In this document: positions 56,645-64,000 of the stretch, piece by piece
How positions within the stretch are numbered: the stretch's first letter is position 1
How the letters are laid out: each line of letters opens with the position of its first letter
NCBI GenBank assembly: GCA_001465935.1
Contig: LNKV01000002.1
Span: 1,550,001-1,614,000, forward strand
Direction of reading: 5' to 3'
DNA from: Clarireedia homoeocarpa
Taxonomy: Eukaryota; Ascomycota; Leotiomycetes; Helotiales; Rutstroemiaceae
Length of the DNA: 64,000 nt
The notes under the pieces: generated by a model
The model's input: the letters and a program-made list of their open reading frames with translations, nothing else
Databases searched by the model: none
Told to the model about the DNA's origin: nothing
Translations under genes and position numbers: made by a program

Positions 56645-57510
56645 TCACATAAAATCATCCAGGAAATCTTCCCCTCTATCCTGGTTATTAGCTTCTTCTT
56701 CATCGTCCTGAGTGAACATTTCATCATAAGCATGATCCTTCTGCCACTTCTTCTCCTTGTACTCCTGTGCCTGCCTAGCTTCTTCTTTCCTCTGTCCATC
56801 GTTAGCATATCTATAGATTCAGACAGCCCGGCAGTTTCTTACCCTTTCTAGCGTAGCGGCTTGATCCCTCTTCCTCAGAGCTTTCAGCTTCTCCTCTTTC
56901 TCCATCTGCAAGTCCGGGAACTTTTCCACCTTCGTTTTGTTCAAACGATTGATAATTGCATTTTCCCGTGCTGGAACCAATATCCTCTTGACCTGTTCCA
57001 TGCCCATCTTAACATCACACTCCAACAAGAAAACACATGACAAGCCCACTTACCGTTTTCTGATTCTTGAAGCTAACCTGTCCTACAGCCATACTTCCGT
57101 CCTTCTTCAGATTTGACCATGGCGTATAGATAACAGTCACATTATCCTTCTTATTGCCTAATCATCTCAACATCTCATACTCACAGCAACAAGAAGGCCA
57201 CTCCTACCTTCAATAGAATTCGCTTTGGTAAGCTGCGCACAATCCATCAACAACGCTTCAGGTATCGACTCCCACGAATCACCCTCGTTCATGCGGAGAT
57301 AGATATGCGCACTCGACAACTTGTCGACGTGAAACCAAACATCTTCCTCCAAACCATACTTGATTAAATCTTCATCTGTAATGGAGAGTATTTAATTTAG
57401 CGTAAGAAAAACAAGCGAAACAGTGTATAATTCTTACTTTCAAATTTATCTTTACCAGCATAGATGAATGCTGCCGGGGAGACAGTATTGGATGTGTAAT
57501 AATAGACCAT
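56645..57510 (-). CDS. JLP2: NFACT-R domain protein Jlp2 (CCDC25 homologue)
   Basis: Five exons: 57510-57438, 57375-57208, 57157-57054, 56992-56843 and 56791-56645, giving 213 residues, equal to the CCDC25/Jlp2 norm of about 210. The domain is NFACT-R (DUF814), also found in the ribosome-quality-control factor NEMF/Rqc2. Seen: MVYYYTSNTVSPAAFIYAGK, LEEDVWFHVDKLSSAHIYLR (the DUF814 core), WESIPEALLMDCAQLTKANS, VIYTPWSNLKKDGSMAVGQV and SFKNQKT-VKRILV across intron 3. The tail is a charged helix (ERRKEEARQAQEYKEKKWQK) ending in acidic DDEEEANNQDRGEDFLDDFM. Its role in yeast is poorly defined; mammalian CCDC25 has been reported as a DNA sensor at the cell surface. All four introns are phase-consistent with canonical GT-AG ends. 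Confidence 0.93.
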
Positions 57511-57688
57511 TTTGCATATTCAAATAATTAAAAGTTATGTCGTTGGTCTAGATCCAGAATGTTTGCTTTTCTGATATTCAATGTAAACAAGGTCCTTACC
57601 GGCAACCGTATAAAGATTTTCTTCAGCTTCACCACTTCAATAATCTACCTCTGTACCACACCACCAAACCCCCAATAACCCGCACAAA
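57511..57688. promoter_or_regulatory. Shared divergent promoter JLP2/uL3m
   Basis: Only 178 bp separate the JLP2 start (minus) from the uL3m start (plus), so both leaders and promoters must fit here. No TATA box was recognised. Confidence 0.6.
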
Positions 57689-58627
57689 ATGGCGCCCAAG
57701 CTGCCCACAAGCTGGGCGAGCGTTCCAATTGCCCCCTCGTTCCTCCTCCCCGACTCTCTCCTCCCCCTCATCACCACCCGCGGCATAAAATACGGCTGGA
57801 CAACAGCCCCTCCCCGCAGTCACCCCGAACGCTTCAACCAAACCTCGAACCTCCCCGTCCTCAGCAGCTCCTCCACCGCGGCCCTCGCCCGCAAAGCCTA
57901 CACACTGCCGCTCCGCCCTGGAGCCCTCGGCATCAAGAAAGGCATGACCGCACTCTATGACCCCGAAACCGGTGTGCGCACCCCATGCACAGTCGTCCAG
58001 CTCGACCGAGTGCAGGTGCTCGGCCACAAGACGCGCGAAAAGCACGGGTACTACGCAGTGCAGGTTGGAGGCGGCTGGAAACATCCCTCGAATGTTACGC
58101 GGCCGGAATTGGGACAGTACGAACAGGCGAAAGTAGCGCCTAAGAGATACGTTGCGGAGTTTAGGGTGAAGGGGAAGGAGGGACTGCTAGGGATTGGCAG
58201 GAGTATTGGCGCGGAATGGTTTGTGGAGGGACAGTTTGTTGATGCGAGGGCGAACTGTAGGGGGATGGGTTTCGCAGGTGGTATGAAGAAGTGGGGGTGG
58301 GCTGGACAACCGGCGTCGCATGGTAATTCGAAGAATCATAGGACGATGGGTAGTGCGGGTGCTTCGCAAGGAAGTGGTAGTAGGGTGCATCCGGGAAAGA
58401 AAATGCCGGGACGTATGGGCGGACAGCAAGTCACAGTCCAGAACGTTAAGGTTTTGAAAGTAGACCCGGAGATGGGTGTTGTGGTTTTGAATGGATGTAT
58501 CGCTGGTCCGGATGGATGTGTGGTGAAGCTACAAGATGCTATCAAGAAGCCCTGGCCAGATGTGCCCATGCCGGCTATGTTGGAGGATGTCAAGGAACCT
58601 TTGAAGGTTGCTGCAGCTGCAGCTTAA
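57689..58627 (+). CDS. MRPL9: Mitochondrial large-subunit ribosomal protein uL3m
   Basis: An intronless 312-residue protein, the uL3 protein of the mitochondrial ribosome (yeast MRPL9). The first 60 residues are hydrophobic, Ser- and basic-rich, in keeping with a mitochondrial targeting presequence. The L3 fold follows: LRPGALGIKKGMTALYDPET, TPCTVVQLDRVQVLGHKT, GYYAVQVGGG, and the conserved central loop GFAGGMKKWGWAGQPASHGN followed by KNHRTMGSAGASQGSGSRVH and PGKKMPGRMGGQQVTVQNVK. This loop reaches toward the peptidyl-transferase centre in known ribosomes. The C-terminal LEDVKEPLKVAAAAA is variable. Length fits fungal MRPL9. Confidence 0.96.
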   Translation: MAPKLPTSWASVPIAPSFLLPDSLLPLITTRGIKYGWTTAPPRSHPERFNQTSNLPVLSSSSTAALARKAYTLPLRPGALGIKKGMTALYDPETGVRTPCTVVQLDRVQVLGHKTREKHGYYAVQVGGGWKHPSNVTRPELGQYEQAKVAPKRYVAEFRVKGKEGLLGIGRSIGAEWFVEGQFVDARANCRGMGFAGGMKKWGWAGQPASHGNSKNHRTMGSAGASQGSGSRVHPGKKMPGRMGGQQVTVQNVKVLKVDPEMGVVVLNGCIAGPDGCVVKLQDAIKKPWPDVPMPAMLEDVKEPLKVAAAAA

Positions 58628-58852
58628 GCTACGGTATCTTTGTAAAATTTGTATGAATACATGGCATACGCCGGCGTTCTTGAGCAGAAGTCCTGCCGCC
58701 ATTCATATGCCTTTTCCCAAGTAGCGCTACATCTATACTTTGTCATAGTGAACATGCCTAATGCGCCATAATGGATCGTCCAGCTAGCTCCTTGCGACGT
58801 CCCTTTCCTGCCGACCTAAAGTCTCATACCACACTTCAAGATTCTTACCCCT

Positions 58853-59545
58853 CTATCCCGACAAATTCGGTGCATAACTACCCCTCCCTACCACTTTCCT
58901 CTCCTCCGCATCCGTCACCTCCATCATCTTAAACGGATCATCACCATCCAACAAATCAATTTTCACGCCATCCTCCCCCTCCAAACTCCACTCCACAGTC
59001 TCAAACATCCCTTGCCTCGTATGTCTAAAGCTCCTAAATCGCATAGTCGCAGTTCTCTTCGTGCCCTTCACATCAAAATGTATGTCAATCCTCCCATGCA
59101 ATTGGTTCATCTCGCCCCAGATCCATGGCATTTTGTTCTTAAAGTATATCTCATCGCCGAGGTATTCGCGTGCTTTAGGCGAGGTGCGCAGGGCGTAGAG
59201 TGTCGAGGCTACGACTGAGGAGGAGGACTTTTGGTAGTTGAAGATTGCGAGGGTGCTGCTTATTAGGACGGCGAGGAAGATGGGGATGGTGCGGAACCAG
59301 CGCATGCCATTTTCTGGAAGGTCTAGAGAATATGAATTAGCCTTTTCATCCACGTAACTGAAGCAGCCCCGACGACTAAGGGGAGTGTATCTACCAGGTA
59401 ATTCCCGATCGGCCCTCCTCTCCATCAATGGTCCATCACCTATTTTCGGCGCCGCAATCATTGCTCTTCTCGGTATTAAATTTCTGCCATTGGCAACTCT
59501 AAGCTTGGGTAGAACCCTCGAGCTCCGTAGTAATCGTGGTAACAT
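58853..59545 (-). CDS. COA1: Cytochrome c oxidase assembly factor Coa1
   Basis: Exons 59545-59395 and 59322-58853 (72-nt intron, donor GTAGAT, acceptor CTAG) give 206 residues. Coa1 is an inner-membrane protein that acts with Mss51 and Shy1 in maturing Cox1. Residues 1-35 form an Arg-rich presequence. The splice joins RRADRELP to DLPENGMRWFRTIPIF, leading into a single membrane helix (IFLAVLISSTLAIFNYQ). Then follow the Coa1-family STLYALRTSPKAREYLGDEI, WIWGEMNQLHGRIDIHFDVK and FETVEWSLEGEDG. The intron is a multiple of three and has no stop, so an unspliced 230-residue product is also open; the spliced form fits homologues better. Confidence 0.9.
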   Translation of the reverse strand: MLPRLLRSSRVLPKLRVANGRNLIPRRAMIAAPKIGDGPLMERRADRELPGRYTPLSRRGCFSYVDEKANSYSLDLPENGMRWFRTIPIFLAVLISSTLAIFNYQKSSSSVVASTLYALRTSPKAREYLGDEIYFKNKMPWIWGEMNQLHGRIDIHFDVKGTKRTATMRFRSFRHTRQGMFETVEWSLEGEDGVKIDLLDGDDPFKMMEVTDAEERKVVGRGSYAPNLSG

Positions 59546-59810
59546 CCTTGAATCTTGTTTGTGTTGACCCCTTTAGAGCTTGAGCTTGAGGTATCTATGG
59601 AGGGGAAAACTTAGATTGGATCAGTCGACATTTTAGTTCGGCTCATAGATGGCCGAAAATGTGGCGTCACGTAAGGCATATCTAGCCTTGTAAGCTGCAA
59701 GGCTTAGGCCCATCGTTCTGTGTAGCTAATTTCTACTTTTGGCAATACAGCAACAAAATCACAGAATACAAATATATTTGTGCGCCACGAAAAGACGAAA
59801 GGGACTGAAG

Positions 59811-60540
59811 ATGGATCAAACTACGTCTCGTCTTCGGAAAACATTCCGATATCCTGCTGACAATGATTCCGACGATTCTCTCCCCGAAGCTTTAGATGAA
59901 GAAGGTACAATAGCTACCCCTCCTTCTTCTACCCCTCACTCCCCGTCTCTCACTTTCCTCATCACAGCCCAGACTTCCATTTCACTAACACATCCTAGAA
60001 CAAGATAACCTAATCCACACCCTCCACACCCAAAACACCATAACCAACACTCAATACACGCACATCCTTCTCACCCTCCCTCTCATCTGCATCCTCCCCT
60101 ACCTCCGCACGCTCTTCCACCCCAGCACTTCCCTCCTCAGTATCCTCAGCATCACCTCCCTCCTCTCAACCTCCTACCTCCTGTACAGCCTCCCTCCCGG
60201 CCTCACAGGCATCCCCATCCTCGATTCACTCAACACCAAAACCCAAACCCAAACCCATTCCCACACTCGCACTCGCACTCGCACTCTCCCCGTCTCCTCC
60301 TCCTCCGGACCTCTCCAAATCTATCTCCCACCCCTCAACATCCTCCTAAGCGCCACTCTCGGCCTCCTCGGCAGTCTCGCGAAAGCGAAAGCGCGGTCGC
60401 AGGGGAGCATCCTCTGGTTTGGGTTCGAGTGGGTGCCCGCGGGGATTTACGCCGTGGTGGTAGCGGCGAAGATGGTGATGGGGAGTGTGGATCCGGAGGA
60501 GGAGTTGAAGGGGCTGAGGTATGGGTATAAAGGGGCTTGA
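59811..60540 (+). CDS. Conserved fungal membrane protein, four predicted helices
   Basis: Exons 59811-59904 and 59999-60540 (94-nt intron, donor GTACAA, branch CACTAAC, acceptor CTAG) give 211 residues. The second exon lacks an early ATG, which hides most of the gene. The N-terminus is polar and acidic (PADNDSDDSLPEALDEE), then EQDNLIHTLHTQNTITNTQY leads into helix 1 (ILLTLPLICILPYL). Helix 2 is SLLSILSITSLLSTSYLLYS; helix 3 is NILLSATLGLLGSL; helix 4 is WVPAGIYAVVVAAKMVMG. The C-terminus DPEEELKGLRYGYKGA looks conserved. A low-complexity TQTQTHSHTRTRTRT tract sits between helices 2 and 3. The family is not known to me; an endomembrane location is inference. The gene diverges from COA1, with 265 bp between starts. 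Confidence 0.75.
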
Positions 60541-61155
60541 TGTGCGTGGGTTACTGAGTCTGTTTGAGGGAATACGAAATATACGAACTTGATGGGAGGG
60601 AGGCTTGTGTCGCCGGATGTTGAAGTAAACCTTGTGGGGGAGTGGGGGGGTTACGGTCTATATATGATGGACACGGATGATGAGGGGAGGAAAGTCATTT
60701 TTAGACAATGCTGGCAATTAGCTGTTTGAATGGGGGTGAGGATATAGAGGATGTAAATGAGCGCCGGAGCAGCGTGATAGAGCTCATGGGGTAATGAATG
60801 AGTGTGGTTGGGGTCTACAGAAGATCGACTTGATGTTGACGATTTGGTTTGGTTGGACAGCTGAATGAGAAGGTGATATGGGACCCATTTTAATATGGCT
60901 GAGGAAGTAGCCCGAGAATGTGTTGACTGAGATTGACTCTCTCATCCTAGGGCAACTTTAGGAGGGATAAGAAACAATGCAGCAAGGCAAGACGAGATGT
61001 AATTCAATGTAAATCCTAATGTGGGTTACGACTTCAGACAATTTCAAAGTCAAAGATCCACATCACCACGTAGATTATAGCCTATACATGTCCTGGCCTT
61101 ACATCCTTCGACACTTTCATTGCTGTTAAACTATGCTCTAAAATGACTACTTTGG
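60541..61155. other. Intergenic spacer between convergent genes
   Basis: The 615 bp between the membrane-protein gene and PHO81 hold 3' flanks. No gene was seen. Confidence 0.65.
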
Positions 61156-64000
61156 TTACATATCAATGCTCTCATTAAATCGCAATACCCCATTCGCCTT
61201 TAACACACCATCGACCCCTTCCGGTAGTCGTGGGAGCGGATCGTTAAATGCTTCCGTATCATCTATTGCCTCAGCGGATTTGTCAATCACAAGAACCAAT
61301 CCTTCAGCTTTAATCGCTTCGATCAATGCCGGAACCATATCCTGGATCTAAGTTAGTACACGATTCATGCAAGAGGGTAGACAAGAAGGGTATGAGTGCT
61401 TACCAAAAGTCTAGAACAGCCTATCAAACCCATGAAATTGTTATTTTGCGCAATTCTAACTGACTCCTTGATCGAAGCTGTTCTTCTACCACTAATCTCA
61501 ACACTAAGCGATTGTCCTGCTTTGTCTTCGCGGCCGAGGTCGTTGCACAAGAAGACGGGATAGTTGGGCTGTTTCCAATTCAAGGTCGTACACACGGTAT
61601 GATTGTATGAACTGAAGACAATCGATCTCATGGCATCAGGAGCCTGCTCGCGAAGGGCTCTGGCGTGGTCAAAAACGACTCCAAGAACAGCATCTCCAAA
61701 AGCATTGATGTTAGTTGTTGGACCAAGTTGGAGGCGATTTTCCTCATCGATTGTAGGATAAAGAATGTGCAGGTTCACATGCATTCCTCTAGGAAGTAGC
61801 GAGAGTGCGTCTTCGAGAGATATAGCAGAGGCCGCAAGAATATTGTGGATCTCCGTAATTTTGTCTAATGACAGTCCGGGTAAAGAAGAAAGGTCTTTAA
61901 GCTGGTTGGCCCCCGCGGTCTTGAATTGTGCATATGTCAAGCGAGTAATTGGATATTCGACATCTCCATAGATGATAGTCCATCGTGGCCACAAGACTGG
62001 CACATTATCGCAAGTATGTTGAACAAAAAGTTGTATGTAGTCTCCAGACAAACTGGAGCCAGTAATGAAAGCGCTAGGCCTTGAGTCAAACTGGCTGGTC
62101 GCTTTCCAATATGTTTCGAAATCCGTAATTTCTAATGGCTTGCCTTGGAATGGTTTGATGACCTGGAAATTGAAAGTGATTTGTCCGATAGCTCTCAACC
62201 GAGGGTCGAACAGGGGTAGACAACAACGACCAGAGCTACTTCTTAATGCTCTGAATGTGCTAGGTAATGCAACGGTCTTTGCAATAACTTTGGCACCATA
62301 TGTAGGGAAGACGTCGAAATCTATTGCGAAAGAATCTAGATTATCAATTTGGAATGAAACCATTCGCGTGTCTTCCTGGAAAGGAAGTAGAATATTCTTA
62401 GGGATTAAATCAGATAACTTGGAAGATATTGTAAGGCGCGCTGCTGGATATTTGCTGTCGTGGAAAAATATCATAGGTTGTTCCCCGTTCTCTTCTACGA
62501 AAGATATTTGTATGAAAGTCTTTGTATCGAGGAAATTGTGACCATAGCGGCGTAAAGGAATAATCGGGGGTGGTAATTCAAGTTCCGGAATATCGTTGGC
62601 ATCGATACTCATCGGGATTGGAGCGCTACTCGTTATGATTGGGCCAAGCTGCGACACTGACAGAACTTTTCGATCTCGGGAGGGTTGTGGGATTGATGAC
62701 AAAAGTCTCATACACTCAAGGTGCCCTTCCCAGGCCGCATAATACATGGCAGAGAGGTCCTTTTCATCTAAGATGTTGGTCTCTACTCCGACATCTAGCA
62801 GAGTCTGCATGCACGGTACATTCCCCTCACTCGCTGCATGGAAGAGGGGTGTCCAAGAATAAAGTTTGTCGATTTGGTTGAGATCCGCTCCATAGCTTTT
62901 GAGAAGTAGAAGCAGTTGTGGGGTTTGGCCAGACCGAGCAACAAGATGTTGTGGGTACAGTCCTTCGGCGTCAGGCAAAATTTTCGCACCATGCTTCAAC
63001 AGGAGCTCGACAATGGCGAATGAACCATGTTCGCAAGCTAAATTCAGCGGAACATGATCTGCGTCCGATATGGGATCAATCCTCGCGGACCGTCCAAGTA
63101 ACCTTTGCGCGCAATCTATGTGTCCGTGAATTATTGCGTGAATTAGAGGTGTAAAATTATCATGGTCTATCAAATCAATGGTAGATTGGTCCGCTAGACG
63201 AATTGGCGCATTAGCTCTTGTAAAAGAGGCGATTTTGGAAAAGAGACATACCATTCAAGAGAGCTTCCATCATATCAAGGCGACCATGCATACACGCGTA
63301 GTGCAAAGGTACCCTTCCGTACACGTCCGTTCGGCTAACAGCCACCCCCTTTAACAGTCCAACAGCCAAGACGAAGCTATTGCCATAAATGGTAGCTTGA
63401 TGAAGGCAATTCCGTTCGTTGATGTCATCTTCTGATTGTACGTCGACCAAGCTTGTGTCTAATAGCAATTGTAAAGACTGTTGTGGGCCCTCGTTAACAG
63501 CAGCAAGAAATGTTCTTGTAATTCTTTCCATTAGAGCGATGTCTCGATTCCCATTAGGGTCCGGCGCAGTCCTCAAACGCACAAGCAGATCTTTCAAAGA
63601 GTCCAGATTCCCCGAAATAACAGCTTCTAAAAGTAAAGTATCCGCGTCACCTTCGTCGGTGCCCAGCAAATGCTGGCTGCTAACGATATGTTCTTGGCTT
63701 CTTTCGAAGTTAACATGGTCACCTTCGGCCCAGGCACCTAACTCCTGCAAACTTGTCGTCGCCTGATCAGATAGCTCGCTAATGACAGTCGCATTGAAGA
63801 ATGGTTGAACTTCGACCGCTCTCGAAAGATAAAGCTCTTTGGTCTTGGACTTTGAAGTTTTGTCCCATTTTTTTAAAATCTTGGAAAATGCTGTGCCATT
63901 GATTTCCACAAACTGTTGGAGCTTGTTCAAGTCATTGCCAAACTGTTGAAAGCCCTCTTCCAATGTTGTAAATTTCGCAGACCGTCTGGAGGTATGCTGA
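61156..64000 (-). CDS. PHO81: Phosphate-sensing CDK inhibitor Pho81/NUC-2 (5' end outside window)
   Basis: The gene enters from the right edge. Visible exons are 63999-63252 (incomplete), 63193-61404 and 61347-61156, giving 909 residues. Pho81/NUC-2 inhibits the Pho80-Pho85 cyclin-CDK when phosphate is low. The visible N-terminal part is the end of an SPX domain (FGNDLNKLQQFVEINGTAFS, ILKKWDKTSKS, LYLSRAVEVQPFFN); the first part, with most inositol-pyrophosphate ligands, is off the window. Six or seven ankyrin repeats follow (YGRVPLHYACMHGRLDMMEA, NFTPLIHAIIHGHIDCAQRL, SWTPLFHAASEGNVPCMQTL). The last third is a GDPD-like domain (NINAFGDAVLGVVFDHAR, SIVFSSYNHTVCTTLN) that lacks the catalytic HRG motif, as expected for Pho81 rather than the enzyme Gde1. 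For the first intron the 58-nt form ending TCTAG was chosen over a 37-nt form ending AAGAG. Confidence 0.9.

Overview
The window is nuclear DNA of a filamentous ascomycete. Genes are split by short spliceosomal introns (mostly 37-121 nt, with GTAAGT/GTATGT-type donors and CTAAC/CTGAC-like branch sites). The gene set is fungal: HET-NACHT-WD40 NLR, glutamic (eqolisin) peptidase, PTH11/SAT4-type rhodopsin-domain receptor, DUF2293 protein, NUC-2/PHO81. The overall character suggests Pezizomycotina, perhaps Leotiomycetes, but the class is an inference. No bacterial operons, CRISPR arrays, rRNA or convincing tRNA genes were seen.

Layout. About 1-31 kb looks accessory: seven widely spaced genes separated by 0.4-4.2 kb of simple-repeat-rich DNA. 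They are an MFS transporter (1.1-2.6 kb), a CECR5-type HAD hydrolase (3.9-5.5), a flavin monooxygenase-like gene with an in-frame TAG (9.6-12.0), a secreted glutamic peptidase (12.9-13.9), a 1.4-thousand-residue HET-NACHT-WD40 protein (15.7-20.1), a PTH11-like membrane receptor (21.0-22.4), and a metal-dependent amidohydrolase followed in tandem by a DHDPS-family aldolase (24.7-27.5). About 31-64 kb is dense and conserved: a CBM48 protein, RIX7, VPS20, a DUF2293 protein, a mitochondrial carrier, a LYR protein, a CHY/RING E3 ligase, MZT1, a zinc-ribbon protein, a small basic protein, SPC25, RRN6, a PITH protein, a JLP2/CCDC25 protein, mitochondrial uL3, COA1, a four-helix membrane protein, and a PHO81/NUC-2 gene running off the right edge.

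How the genes relate. The right half mixes ribosome production (RIX7 for 60S maturation, RRN6 for Pol I initiation, uL3m for the mitoribosome), mitochondrial biogenesis (COA1, LYR protein, carrier), mitosis (MZT1, SPC25), ESCRT-III (VPS20) and phosphate signalling (PHO81). Several pairs diverge from short shared promoters (RIX7/VPS20, SPC25/RRN6, JLP2/uL3m, COA1/membrane protein, LYR/RING). In the left half the NLR stands out as a self/non-self recognition candidate, and the amidohydrolase/aldolase pair may be a small catabolic module.

Most exon models were built by hand from splice signals and closed reading frames. Every spliced model listed keeps one continuous frame except the flavin monooxygenase, which contains a stop codon. 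Functional names come from recognising motifs, not from database searches.
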